This document shows, piece by piece, positions 1 through 10,697 of a stretch of DNA of 64,000 nt. Under the pieces are notes generated by a model. The model was not told the DNA's origin. It did no database searches and saw only the letters and a list, made by a program, of their open reading frames with translations. Location of the stretch: contig CM046833.1 of assembly GCA_025618425.1 (NCBI GenBank), positions 1,063,172-1,127,171 of the forward strand. Reading direction: 5' to 3'. Numbering within the stretch: position 1 is the first letter of the stretch; every line of letters starts with the position of its first letter. The translations under genes were made by a program, and so were the position numbers. Origin of the DNA: Heliocidaris tuberculata. Taxonomy: Eukaryota > Echinodermata > Echinoidea > Camarodonta > Echinometridae.

Positions 1-2
1 TA

Positions 3-248
3 TCCAATCTAATCCAATCCAATCTAAATCTAAGAAAAAGTGGGCTCTGCAATCTCTGCCTGGAGAAGAAGTACACCATTATCAGTAACAGAGAGGCACT
101 AAACGAAAGGTCAGAGATAATCTCAAAGTGCAGGCACCGAAAAAGGCCGCCAAGAAAGCCACCCAAGCGTGACACCGATCCATTGCAGCAAGCAGATACA
201 CAAGCTGATTCGAGTCATCAGTCTGCCTGGAAATCGCGTCGAGCGTGA
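3..248 (+). pseudogene. C-terminal fragment of a Penelope-like retroelement (GIY-YIG tail)
   Basis: An open frame runs in from the window edge and stops at TGA 246-248. It contains the pattern C-x2-C-x2-E-K-K-Y, then ALNERSEIISKCRHRK. This Cys/His arrangement (CxxC, later CRH) resembles the end of the GIY-YIG endonuclease of Penelope-like elements, where a similar LC..EK.....LN.R.E....CRH tail is found. The catalytic GIY-YIG core and the reverse transcriptase would lie upstream of the window. The first 30 bases are a degenerate CCAAT-type simple repeat. Family assignment is from motif memory only. Confidence 0.5.
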
Positions 249-284
249 AACCGACGGTAGCGGACAGGACCCAGGTACAAAATA

Positions 285-291
285 TATATAT

Positions 292-346
<55 letters not shown>
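285..346. repeat. (TA)n microsatellite
   Basis: Almost uninterrupted TA dinucleotides abut the left end of the Tc1-like element. A second TA tract abuts its right end, so this is probably the target tract into which the element inserted. Confidence 0.9.
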
Positions 347-355
<9 letters not shown>

Positions 356-548
356 AAAAAAGTTCTGCAATTCAAGTTTAAGCATTTATATCTCTCTAGT
401 AACTGTATGATCATCATCAAGTTTGATATCATTGTAAAGCTTGTTTATTCACCTTCACAATGATACCACATTTGTATTGATTATGTAATCACGGAATGTG
501 CAGTGCACCTAAGTAATAGGGCAAAGTCAAAAGTGAAAAGTTGCAGAA
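347..548 (+). repeat. left terminal inverted repeat of the Tc1-like element
   Basis: Pairs with 2322-2523. The outer 30 bases are identical, the middle is diverged, and the inner block around 520-545 matches 2325-2352 closely. Two matching blocks per arm resemble the IR/DR arrangement of some Tc1 elements. Confidence 0.8.
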
Positions 549-1118
549 TGCATTGTTATTGTTCACACTGAGTTCTTAACTGGAATGAAAGGTTTTGTTT
601 CTTTGTTTTTGTTCCTTTTGGTTTGTTTAATTTTGTATTAGGTGTGCATGTTTCTGCTGTAATCCCTTGTTTGGTGGACAAATATTGTTTTCAGTGATTT
701 TGAAGTGGAATTATTCTTTTGTTTTAAGATGGAATGTGTTTTAATCAGCAACTGACTGTGATAACATTAATATTGTGTTTTGGTTTCATGCAGAATATTG
801 CAAGTTTCCACCTTAGCAGTACACAACTGCGGTGGGGAAAAAAGTCTCCCCTCAGCAAATTATCTCATTTTCAGCCATGTAACCCTATCACAGAAACATA
901 AGCAACATAAACTCTCCTCTTCTCTTGGATTGCTTTTCACTTCAACAAACACATTCCCCTTTCTTGATGTGAACTCATGTTCTTTAACTCTCTCTCCCCT
1001 CTCTAACGAAACAAAAACAAACACAAATACACAAATTTGCAAATGACAAAATGTTTGGCACTTTTTATTGAGTAACATGCACATCAAATGTGGAATAGCA
1101 AATGTGGAATAGCAAAGT

Positions 1119-2150
1119 TCAGTAGCGAGTAGAAGATCCGAATACAGCTACGACAGCCTGGCATCTCCTCCTCATGCTTGTCACCAGCCTGGTGATGCGT
1201 TGCTGTGGGATGAGGTTCCACTCTTCGATAAGGGTCTGTCGCAACTCAGCCAGTGTAGTGTGATCTGTCACTCTGGCGCGTACAGCACGGCCAAGCTGGT
1301 CCCACAGGTGCTTGATTGGGTTCAAGTCAGGGCTGTTCGCAGGCCAATCCATCCTCGTCACTGCCTCCTCCTGCAGGTATTCGGTGATGATCCTTGCTCT
1401 GTGTGGGCGGGCGTTGTCATCTTGGAAGATGGCGTTTGGTCCAAGATTGCGCATGTATGGGATGACCTCTGGCCGAAGAATGTTGTCTCGGTATCTCTCT
1501 GCTGTCAGGTTTCCATCAACGATGATAAGCTGTGTCTTTCCCTCAGCAGATATGCCACCCCACACCATAACACTGCCTCCTCCAAACGCTGTTACCCGGT
1601 CGATGCAGCAGTCAGCGAAGCGTTCCCCACGGCGACGCCACACTTTCACCCTTCCGTCCAGTTTCCTCAAGCAGAATCTGGATTCATCTGTAAAAAGGAC
1701 ATTCTGCCACATTCCCGGTTCCATCGAAGATGTTGCAAACACCAGCGTTGACGGGAATGACGATGCAAGGCCGAAAGTGCAGGTCTTCTTGCTGCCTTGT
1801 GAGCTCTTAAATTGGTTGCGTGAAGTCTGTTCCTGATGGTCTGGTCGGAGAGTCGCTTGGCAAATCTTCGAGCAAATCGTCCTTGCAGGTTCCTGGAAGA
1901 TAACCTTCGATTCCGCAGGGCAGAAAGGGTCAGGAGGCGGTCTTCTTGTTGGGTTGTCTTCTTTGGACGACCACTCCTTGGTCTGTCCTTGACATCCCCA
2001 GTTTCCCGGAACTTTGCCAATAATCTGGAGATGGTACTGGGACTCACTCCAAATTGAGCAGCAACTTCTCTTTGGGGAATACTGGCTTCGATTTGGCCGA
2101 TTGCTCGAGCCTTCTCAACATTTGATAGACGTGTTATGTTAACATACGCG
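1119..2150 (-). pseudogene. Tc1-like transposase, frameshifted and active-site mutated
   Basis: Reading from about 2150 down, an N-terminal helix-turn-helix is visible (VAAQFGVSPSTISRLL), then the Arg/Lys-rich linker GRPKK and a second DNA-binding region (RNRLHATNLRA). The frame changes near 1711-1720, just before the catalytic domain. The catalytic part then reads FTDESRF (first Asp), FQDDNARPH (second Asp) and SPDLNPIKHLWD. The last motif normally has Glu directly after NPI (NPIE); here it is Lys, so the third residue of the DDE triad is lost. A single-base change GAG to AAG in an ATCGAG context would give this and fits CpG decay. The frame ends at 1119. No ATG is evident at the 5' end. The copy is non-autonomous. 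Confidence 0.9.
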
Positions 2151-2321
2151 AACAGCTACTCTTTAAAAGTAAGCACTGCCAAGCATAAAGCTTGTGCAAG
2201 GCACATTTCATCTACCAAACAGGAAATAAACTTGTTGAATCATTCATGACCCATTCAACATCATTCACACACACCCGACATTGCAACAAAAGCAATAGAC
2301 AATAGCCAAGATAGCCATTCA

Positions 2322-2513
2322 ATTTGCAACTTTTCACTTTTGACTTTACCCTCTATTCAGGGGTGCTGTGCATTCAAGGATGACATAACCATTACAAATG
2401 GGGCATGGATGTGAAGGGGGATAAATGAACTTTCCAATGATCTAAAAATCAAGAATGATTAAAAAGCCGCCAAAAAGATATCAAGGCTCAAAGTTGAATT
2501 GCAGAACTTTTTT

Positions 2514-2523
<10 letters not shown>
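2322..2523 (-). repeat. right terminal inverted repeat of the Tc1-like element
   Basis: Reverse complement of 347-548; see the left arm. Its tip lies at the junction with the (TA)n tract starting at 2523. Confidence 0.8.
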
Positions 2524-2578
<55 letters not shown>

Positions 2579-2580
2579 CA
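2524..2580. repeat. (TA)n microsatellite
   Basis: TA dinucleotides with two short interruptions (CATATA, TACACG) flank the right tip of the Tc1-like element. Confidence 0.85.
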
Positions 2581-3581
2581 CGCCTAATGAGCAAAGTTCA
2601 ATTAAATTATATGTCTTGAGTTACTTTCCACTTCGTTTCGTTTACTTTGTTTTGGTATGAAAAAATTATAATTTGACCATTTTATTTTTAAGTGCCTTTT
2701 AAAAAAACCATGGTAAATTAGGTTACACCTTTCAAAATCATGAAATAATAGAGGTTTTAATACATTTTCTATTCTTTGAACATCTGAAGATATAGTCTGT
2801 AATGTAAATCATTGATTTAGTGCATTTCTGTTAAAAATGCAATTTCAAAGTATGTTAAAATTAAAAAAAAAAAAGAAAATCTAAATTAATTTTTGTGTAG
2901 CCCTGCCTATGTCAATGCATGAATAGTTTCAGATTATACTAGAAGGAGGCAGGCAAGGATCAAATTAATGGTAGAAAATTATTCCCAAATTCAATCTAGA
3001 CATAATCATAAATCCAAATTTTAACCATCTTGGGCATAAAACATCGAAGATAGGCCGTATACTATTAAGAATGTTTTGTCATGTCTCTCTAAGTGTGGAA
3101 TTACCCACATGCGCTATTCAAGAACGAAAATTTAATTCTAAAGCTGAGGTATGAACTCCTTGTTACACATCAAAGAGACTGTTCAACATGACTTGTGCCG
3201 CCGTCGCAAATGGCGTTACAGCGTGAATGTCTCTTACTGACAGTTTGTTGTAAGCTTAGTGGCATTCGGCTTAACACAACTGTAAAAGCCTCAGAGCGGC
3301 TTGTGATCAGGCAACAGCAATTTTCTAATTGTGGAAACGTTTACAATTCCTTATGGGGATGTAGAAATATCAGATAAAAAAAAACAACTTTCAATCAATT
3401 TGTATAACTCATTTAAAGATTTTGGACGGACGCAGAGGCGGCGGCAGGGTGCTTATGCTGCTTAATTCTGTTCTATAAGCAAGGAAATGAATGTCTCCTC
3501 CGCCAATAAACAATAAACTCCTCCTAATTAATTCTCTTTACACAGCGAGCCGACAAAATAGAACTTAAATTCATATTGTAC
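2581..3581. other. AT-rich non-coding stretch, no gene seen
   Basis: Short poly-A runs and no conserved reading frame. The last exon of the minus-strand death-fold copy would be expected at or before this stretch. I searched it by eye for the LRKWKDK-type segment of that exon and did not find it. Confidence 0.5.
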
Positions 3582-3888
3582 CTTCAAGAACTGATCTTGC
3601 AATGTCGGGCTTTCCAATGTCCACCAGGCCTTCTACTATAGCTGCCCTGTAGCTAAATTCATCATGACGTGGTTTTTCTTTCCAGATCCGAAATAAAAAA
3701 AAAAAAATGATCAGGAACATCTGAGAAAGGGAGGCAGTAGGCTTCATCATCGGTCCCCTTAAGAATATTCTGGACCACAGTGTGCTGTTGCCTTTTACCT
3801 TCCCTCGCGCAAAGTGTCGCCAGTTCAGTTGTTGATTTCATGACTGCATCTGAAATGGCATATAGTTCTCCGTAGGCCATGTCATATT
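3582..3888 (-). pseudogene. broken death-fold exon (copy of exon 12 of the main gene)
   Basis: The exon starts after a CTTTGAAG acceptor and opens with MAYGELYAISDA, almost identical to the start of the exon at 44387-44797. Its 3' part reads FRIWKEKPRHDEF and IARSVLEG in a different frame, matching FKMWKERSH and IARSVAEG of the intact copy. The frame change falls at a 13-base T run on the coding strand (A run at 3695-3707); removing one base restores 306 nt, a multiple of three. The donor is G|GTACAA. It lacks the acidic linker present in the intact copy. A real mutation and a homopolymer assembly error are both possible. Confidence 0.8.
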
Positions 3889-4511
3889 CTTCAAAGCAGA
3901 AGAAAAAGTTATATTTATTTTACTTTATAGCACCGTTTCAGAATTTTTGAATATTCACATTATAATGAAAATATAACAACGTCCAACCGTAGTATCAGTT
4001 ATAATGATAATAACAGCTGTTTCTTATAAAGCTCCTTACCAGTTACAATGTAACCGACCAAAGCGCTTACAGTATTATTACCACAGTCACTGGTTTCAGT
4101 TGCGATTCTGCACATTGCAGTGCACGTTCTCCACTCTTCTGGGAGCATTCCAGATAATAGGCCTATTAGGTGAGCGGCGAGAGGCCAAAAAGTGGCTTAT
4201 TTCTTGACTTTAATGCCCCCACCTGGATTAAAGCTACAACATACCTCATTTTAAAGGAAATCTTCTGAATTTTTTGAAAATGAGGGTAAAAACTGACGCA
4301 TCTAGTAGCATCACCATGGAAACCGGCTTTGAATTGGCCACGCCCATTTTCGTGACAAATCTCATAAGAGTCATCAATACGAGTTATTTGCTTGTTTATT
4401 AAAGTGAATTAGATATTTATATATCTTTTACAGGGATAAAAGTGCTATTATTCGAAAGAATAAATGCCTAATATGTAAGCAGGAAAATGATATACACATT
4501 CTTCCAAAATT

Positions 4512-4524
4512 GTTGCCTAGCAAC
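4512..4524 (+). promoter_or_regulatory. RFX X-box-like palindrome, left arm copy 1
   Basis: Perfect palindrome GTTGCCTAGCAAC followed within 10 bp by the half site CCTAGCAAC. This matches the known RFX-family X-box form (two GTTGC half sites). Binding is inference. Confidence 0.4.
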
Positions 4525-4931
4525 GTATTTTTCCCTAGCAACCATTTCTTCCCTTGTACAAATCTGTGAATGTTCAATTAGAAACACAATTTTTAAGTTT
4601 TTAACTATATGAAATGAAAGTAAATAAGTTATATGAGTGAAATAGTGCTGATTCTGATTGAAAAGTAATAATAAGGAAGAAAAAAACCATAACAACAATG
4701 ATTATTATGTAAACATTTGTAAAACTATGCCTGACCAAACCTTTCACATCAGGGCAAAATGCTGTTTTCTGCCAAATTTAACTGAATCCTACTAGATAAC
4801 TCTTCCATTATTTTGTGTGTGTGAAAAATGGTACAGAACATTATCAAGAGTAATAGGATAACATATTACACCTTTAATCTCAAATAGTGCAGCAAATATT
4901 GAATATTTTGATTATTCATGAAGACCATTCT

Positions 4932-4944
4932 GTTGCCTAGCAAC
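4932..4944 (+). promoter_or_regulatory. RFX X-box-like palindrome, left arm copy 2
   Basis: GTTGCCTAGCAAC, 420 bp after copy 1, again followed by a CCTAGCAAC half site. Confidence 0.4.
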
Positions 4945-4995
4945 AGCATTTTCCCTAGCAACGACTGTTTTTCAATCATATTTAAAGCTTTTAAC

Positions 4996-7900
4996 TTTGA
5001 TTGATTGATTGAATTTATTAACAACATCACATCACATAAATGACAGTATATTATGAACAATCATACATTGTACTAAAGAGTAATAATTGTACATGAATAC
5101 ATATACATAGAAAAAAGTAAAAGTAATATATATATATATATATATACATATACATTAATGAACAGAAATGGATTTATAATGATATCTAGTCATAGATCTA
5201 CATAAAGTCGAATGCACATGACAATGTAATATAGATGTACTAATACTGAGGTGAAGTTGTTAATTGGAACTAGAAGTTAGCACAAGTGCTAGTCGAGCCT
5301 AGTCCCATTCTTTGGCAAGATGTTTTGTTTTGTTAATTTTGTTAATTTTTTTTTTCAGTACCTACATGTACAATTTTTATTTCGTATGTAAAAAATATAT
5401 ACAAATATATATTTTTTTAACTTTTACATTTCTTACAGAGAAAACAAGAGCAACAACGATTAGATTTTTTTTTTTTCAAACAATAATTACAATTTATACA
5501 AGAGAGAGAGAGAAAAATCTTTAAACAACTGAAAGCACTATTGTGTGCATGTGGTGTAACAGTAAAAGTGAAAATTGTTACAGGTTTAACACATATAATA
5601 ATACAGATATGTGTATTATAAGTAGTTAAGAAAACAAAGAGAAAAATAGATAAGTAAAAGTAGATGCAAATAAACAAATGTTTAGGCTTAAGCCTAAGCT
5701 ATATAGATCACCAATCAAATGTAGGTGATAGAAGGTATATATAAAAGGGAAGGTTTGAGTTTACAACATCATTTACATTGAAGGTAGTTGGAAAGTTCTC
5801 TACGAAAGACTGACCTTGAAGTTTTTAATCTAATTTCATCTGGAAGACCATTCCACAGTTTTGTACCAACAAACGAGATGCAAAACTGTCCTTGCCTTGT
5901 CTTACATTTTGGTAAAAAGAGTAAGCCACTTTCTTTCCCCCTTGTTGCATATCTGTGCTGAATGATTTGACAATAATCCACTAAAGAGTGTGGTAATATA
6001 CCTTTCACCAGATCATACATAAATGTTGATACAAGAAGTTCATGGAGTTGAAAAATATCTAATATTCCTAGACTTTGGAAAAGAGGTTTGGAGTCTGTTC
6101 TAAATGGACTAAAAGTAATTGCTCTCATTGCCATTTTTTGACAAAGATATATACAATTGAGATTGTTTTTGTAAGTACTTCCCCATACCTCTATTCCATA
6201 AGAGACATGAGGCTGTATAAAAGTCTTATATAATAACACAAGTATATTCTTTGGAATAAAATGTCTTAACTTAAACAGAATGCCTACTTTCTTTCGAATG
6301 CACTTGTTTATTTTCTGAATATGTTCTTTCCATGAAAGGTGACAATCGATTTGAATGCCTACAAATGGTGCAACAGAGACCTCACTAATGTGTGATCCTG
6401 ATATTCTCACAGATCCTTTTTGATGTATTGCTCTACCTTTCGATTTTATAACCATATAACTCGTTTTCTGTAGGTTAATTGTGACTTTATTTGCATAACA
6501 CCATTCCTGGACCTTCTCTAAATGTTCACTTACTATTTCTAAATCAATTTCTTTTTGTTTAGTATTAAAAGTATGAAATAGGTTCGAGTCATCAGTGAAT
6601 AATCTGAAATTGAAAAAGTTTGTGGAGTTAGGTAAATCATTAATATAAAGTAAAAACAGTGTTGGTCCAAGAACGGAGCCTTGAGGGACACCACATGTTA
6701 TATTTAGTTTCACAGACATCTCATCCTTGTATTGTATAAACTGGGATCGTTTATACAAATAGTCTTCAAACCATTTCAAAGCTATTCCACGGATTCCATA
6801 ATGTGACATTTTTTTAAGGAGAATTCTGTGGTTGATAGTATCGAAAGCCTTTTGAAAGTCAATAAAGATACCAAGTGTTACTCTACCTTCATCCAAGTAT
6901 TGCAATAATGTATTTGCAAGATTAATCAAGGACAATTTAGTGCTATGTTTCTTACGAAAACCATACTGATGCTGAAACAGGACATCATTCGTTTCCAAAA
7001 AATCAATTACACGGTTATTCATTATTTTTTCAAAGATTTTTCCCAGTACTGGTAGAACCGAAATGGGTCTGTGATTTTTTTGTCCCTTCTTGTAAATAGG
7101 TGTCACCTTCGCTACTTTCAAAGCATCTGGAAATTTTCCTTTTTCTATAGAAAGATTGAAAATATGTGTTAATGGACTTGAAATGTATAGTGCAGCATCT
7201 TTCAACAATCTTGTAGATAAATTATCATAGCCACATGCTTTTTTAGTGTCTAAAGTCTGCAATTGGCACTTTACTTCATTCTCAACAACTGGTTTTAAAA
7301 ATAGTGAGTTTTCTGTTTTATTTCCTAAATATTCTGTAAAGTCAGAATGAACATTTGGTATTTCATTAGCCAGCTTTGGACCTATGTTTACAAAAAAATT
7401 GTTAAATTCGTTAGCTATATCACTATCAGATGTTACCACTCTATTTTGTCCCTGGTCCGATATTGTTAATTTTTCTACATTAGTCACTTTCTTCATTTCT
7501 TTTCCACCATTCAGCAACTCATTGATGGTTTTCCATGTTTTACAAGTATCGTTCTTATTAATGAAGAAGAGGTTACTATAATATTGTCTCTTTGCGTTTC
7601 TTAAGACTGAAGTTAAAACATTTCTGTACCTCTTGTATTGTTCCTCATCTTTCCGTTTACATTTTGATACCTTAAGTTTAGAATACAACTTGTGCTTCTT
7701 GTTGATTGATTTTAGAATAGACTTTGTCATCCATGGTTTTTTACCAATATTTTTACCCTTTTTCTTGGAAGTTAATGACACAATTGGTGCATGCCTGTCA
7801 CAGACTTGCCTAAACATGTCACAAAATACAGAGTATGATTTATTCACTTCTGTACAGCCACTAACAGACTTCCAATCTATTTTATCTAGATCTTCATGAA

Positions 7901-8622
7901 AATTGTGAACATCATAATTTCTAAAGGTGCGAAATACCGACTTCTTGTATTTTGTTTTATTTGCATTCGTAAGATGCTCAAAAGCAACAAAGATGGGGAA
8001 ATGGTCTGAAACATCAGTTTCTATAACTCCAGCACGAACAGGAGAAGTTATGATATTAGTATACACATGGTCAATAAGAGAGGAAGTTGTTTTAGTCACT
8101 CTGGTTGGTGAGGTAATGAGTTGCTGTAGACCCAAACATTGCAAAGAAGTTAGAAATTGTTCAGCTTTCACATCTATTCCTTCATCATGAAGAACATTAA
8201 TGTTAAAGTCTCCAAGTAAAACTATATTTCCTTTATCAACTTTTAACCCCTCTAAAGTTCTCATTAAGCTGTTTTGAAATTGGTCTATATCAGTATTGGG
8301 CTTGCGATATATGATACCTACAATAGTTTTCCTACCATTAAAAATAGTTTCTAACCAGAGACTTTCTGCATTACTTACTTCTTGGTTCAGAATGATATAC
8401 TCTAATGAGGAACGAATATATGCTCCTACTCCCCCACCTCTTGATCCACCTGTTCTACATTTTACTTCAAGGATATAATCATTCAAACATAACATATCCT
8501 TATTTGAAACGCTCCACACTTCTGATAAGGCAATGATATCAAACTTTGTTTTTAATGTTTCGTCATATAACAAACTAAAATTTTCAAAATTCTTATTTAG
8601 AGATCTGATGTTAACATGCGAG
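4996..8622 (-). mobile_element. 5'-truncated non-LTR retrotransposon (CR1/L2/Jockey group)
   Basis: The element interrupts the X-box arm. Host sequence ends ...TTTTAAC at 4995 and resumes TTGTAGGAACTCG at about 8625. The uninterrupted arm at 17140-17190 reads TTTTAACCTGTAGG in the same orientation, which fixes both junctions. The 3' end is a short TCAA repeat (4998-5013), typical of CR1/L2-type LINEs rather than poly-A. The 3' UTR is about 770 bp with TA and GA runs. The 5' end lies exactly at the start of the endonuclease domain, so ORF1 and the 5' UTR are missing. Only a 2-bp target overlap (AC) is visible. Confidence 0.9.
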
Positions 8623-8648
8623 ACTTGTAGGAACTCGTGTTTATGCAT
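5769..8648 (-). CDS. LINE ORF2: endonuclease and reverse transcriptase, 959 aa, start codon supplied by host repeat
   Basis: Uninterrupted frame of 959 codons. The apurinic-type endonuclease comes first: HVNIRSLNKNF near residue 11, IIALSEVW, LLGDFNINVL and SDHFPIF near residue 217. The reverse transcriptase follows: RPISVLPVLGKIFEKIM, IDFQKAFDTINH, GVPQGSVLGPTLF and LFTDDSNLF. The catalytic box is FTDD where most relatives have FADD or YADD; both Asp are present. The C-terminal thumb region GIEVWG follows. The first eight codons (MHKHEFLQ) are not LINE sequence. They are the reverse strand of the surrounding X-box repeat, also present intact at 17140-17165. The original start is therefore lost and the ATG is fortuitous. 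No stop or frameshift suggests a fairly recent insertion. Confidence 0.92.
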   Translation of the reverse strand: MHKHEFLQVSHVNIRSLNKNFENFSLLYDETLKTKFDIIALSEVWSVSNKDMLCLNDYILEVKCRTGGSRGGGVGAYIRSSLEYIILNQEVSNAESLWLETIFNGRKTIVGIIYRKPNTDIDQFQNSLMRTLEGLKVDKGNIVLLGDFNINVLHDEGIDVKAEQFLTSLQCLGLQQLITSPTRVTKTTSSLIDHVYTNIITSPVRAGVIETDVSDHFPIFVAFEHLTNANKTKYKKSVFRTFRNYDVHNFHEDLDKIDWKSVSGCTEVNKSYSVFCDMFRQVCDRHAPIVSLTSKKKGKNIGKKPWMTKSILKSINKKHKLYSKLKVSKCKRKDEEQYKRYRNVLTSVLRNAKRQYYSNLFFINKNDTCKTWKTINELLNGGKEMKKVTNVEKLTISDQGQNRVVTSDSDIANEFNNFFVNIGPKLANEIPNVHSDFTEYLGNKTENSLFLKPVVENEVKCQLQTLDTKKACGYDNLSTRLLKDAALYISSPLTHIFNLSIEKGKFPDALKVAKVTPIYKKGQKNHRPISVLPVLGKIFEKIMNNRVIDFLETNDVLFQHQYGFRKKHSTKLSLINLANTLLQYLDEGRVTLGIFIDFQKAFDTINHRILLKKMSHYGIRGIALKWFEDYLYKRSQFIQYKDEMSVKLNITCGVPQGSVLGPTLFLLYINDLPNSTNFFNFRLFTDDSNLFHTFNTKQKEIDLEIVSEHLEKVQEWCYANKVTINLQKTSYMVIKSKGRAIHQKGSVRISGSHISEVSVAPFVGIQIDCHLSWKEHIQKINKCIRKKVGILFKLRHFIPKNILVLLYKTFIQPHVSYGIEVWGSTYKNNLNCIYLCQKMAMRAITFSPFRTDSKPLFQSLGILDIFQLHELLVSTFMYDLVKGILPHSLVDYCQIIQHRYATRGKESGLLFLPKCKTRQGQFCISFVGTKLWNGLPDEIRLKTSRSVFRRELSNYLQCK

Positions 8649-9700
8649 TGTATGTGCTTTGTTATGTTACCTCAAAGACTTAACTAATCAAATATCCACC
8701 TATCTGATGAGAATTACTCTTTTAAAATGAATTACAAGGAATATCCTTAGCAACAAGACTATCAATGTGCAGGAACATGTATAAAATCATGTAGATTACA
8801 GTACATTACCAGAAAATCTTGGGGTTTTAAATTAATGTTCAGTCTTGTTTGCTCCACATCTCAGTCATCGTTTGAGGTATATGCATAGACTTTAAAGTTA
8901 GTATAGTCTAAAGTACAAGACATATTTAATATTTGTATTATCCATGGAGATCATTCTGTTGCTTAGCAACAACCTTTTCCCTAGCAACCACTGTTTTTAA
9001 TCATATTTAGAGCTTTTAACCTGTAGGAACTCCTATTTATGCATAGTACGTGCTTTGCTATGTTACCTCAAAGACTTAACTTGAGAAATAACCATCTATC
9101 AGATGAGAATTCCTCTCTTTTTAACATGAATTACAAGGAATTTCCATAGCAACAAAAACATTAATGTGCAGGAACTTACATAAAATCATGTATATTACAA
9201 GAAAATCTTAGGTTTTAACGTTCAGTCTTGTTCTCTCGACATTTTAGGCGCCATTTAATGTATGGAGTTTAAACTTAATATAAACGTTGACCTCTAGTCA
9301 ACTCAAATTTAATGTTTTGATTATCAATGGAGACTACTCTGCTGCATAGCAATATCATTTACCCTAGCAACCACAATTTTTGTTCAATCATATTTTGAGC
9401 TTTTAACCGGTTGGAACTCATGTTTGTGTCTTGCATGGTACCTTCTCTAGTCAAGTAACCACTAATTTGATTAGAATTACTTTTTTAATGAATCGTCAAG
9501 ATTATCCTTAGCATTCAATAGCATCAATGTTCATGAACACATATAAAATCAGGTGTATTTCAAGTAATTCTGAGGCTTTTAATGTTTAGTGTTGTTCACT
9601 CAAGCACAGTTATGAATCAGTTATAGACTTTAACATTAAATATAAACCTGGTATAAACATTGAGCTGCGTGATACATATATCATCAATTAACATTATGAA
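8623..9700 (+). repeat. inner left arm, further ~400 bp X-box units
   Basis: Continues the tandem array after the LINE. The repeated landmarks are a TGTAGGAACTC segment, a CTTAGCAAC segment and an X-box block, each once per unit. Units decay toward 9700. Confidence 0.8.
8958..8970 (+). promoter_or_regulatory. RFX X-box-like palindrome, left arm copy 3 (one mismatch)
   Basis: GTTGCTTAGCAAC with the CCTAGCAAC half site 10 bp downstream. A fourth, more decayed copy (GCTGCATAGCAAT) is at 9351-9363. Confidence 0.35.
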
Positions 9701-10697
9701 ACATCTTCTGTTTTGTATAAGAATATGAATGATCAATAGTCATATGAGTCATATTATCTCCGATTTTAGTCTTTTTATCGCGATATCTCAAGCACCATTT
9801 TGGGTATTCTTGGACTTCAAAGAAACATCCTCACAGAGTCATAGGGAGCTGAATTGATCAAATTGATGAAAGATTAAACACGACAGAGGTCAATTTCATA
9901 TGAAAATCTAAGATATTGTTCTCGTTATTCAATAATTCCGTAAACTTATCAATTTCTTTTATATAACACTCTTTTCGTAGAGATTCAAAAGCTTGGTGTC
10001 TTAAAATAATCTTAATTTCTAGTTATGCAATTTCATTGAGAAAGAACCTGCCTAGAAGTTATTCTGAATGATGGACTCTTTAGTAAATAGGAACTCTTGC
10101 GCATCCTGAGATCTGGAATCGCTAGAATTTTAGAAATTGACTTAATGTGCTGAAAATCACCAAAAATTCCAAGTGTATGGACACGTAATGAGGGGCGCGG
10201 GCGTCATGGGGGCACAATAAATAATAGATAACGAGAGAGAACGAGGCCATATAAAGAGGGGAGGGTATGGGAGGAGTTGCATCATCTTCTTTCCATGATG
10301 TCTTTCCTCTTTCCCTTTCTTTCTCTCACTCCCCCCCCCCCCCCATCTCCATTGGTACATGTATATAGTCCTCTGAATATGGTCTACTTTTCATGAAATT
10401 ATACATGCATACACTTCCAGAGAGGTAATACAACCATGTACAAATTGGCATGCGGTTACATTTTTACAAACAAACACAATTTTGGCTGTGCTGATAATAT
10501 ATATATTCTCCGGCTCTGAAAGGTAATATGTGATCTGGCAGTGACAGAAAATGACATTTCATAAGCTCATACAAAACTTACCCGAAATATTCCACATATG
10601 AATTTGGTAGAGAATGTAAAAAAGCTGAGTAATGAGCTTAGAGGACAAGAAAATATAGCAAGTCGTCCTGACTACTTGTCAAGCAATAAGTATTGTG
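9701..10697. other. non-coding, no feature recognised
   Basis: AT-rich sequence with a 12-C run near 10330-10344. No reading frame or repeat end that I can support. Confidence 0.4.

Larger units (their letters stand above)
346..2523 (-). mobile_element. Tc1/mariner-type DNA transposon with ~200 bp inverted ends
   Basis: Both ends carry AAACCCCTCAAAAAAAGTTC in inverted orientation, identical over about 30 bp from the tip (347 inward and 2523 inward). Weaker inverted similarity continues to about 548 and 2322, where a second strongly matching block occurs (core AAAGTCAAAAGTGAAAAGTT). Both tips sit directly on (TA)n tracts, as expected for an element that duplicates TA on insertion. The transposase lies on the minus strand between the arms. 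Total length is about 2.18 kb, and the left half between 549 and 1118 is non-coding. Confidence 0.9.
4167..4995 (+). repeat. outer left arm, two ~410 bp units with X-box palindromes
   Basis: Inverted match to 17160-17988. A unique outer segment (4167-4500) is followed by tandem units. The arm stops at TTTTAAC 4989-4995, where the LINE is inserted, and resumes at about 8623. Confidence 0.85.

Noticed and set aside
1200..1836. Two plus-strand open frames opposite the transposase
   Set aside because: They are antisense shadows of a recognisable Tc1 transposase.
3195..3377. Missing last exon of the minus-strand death-fold copy
   Set aside because: No frame on the minus strand matches the exon 13 pattern, and no acceptor is well placed.
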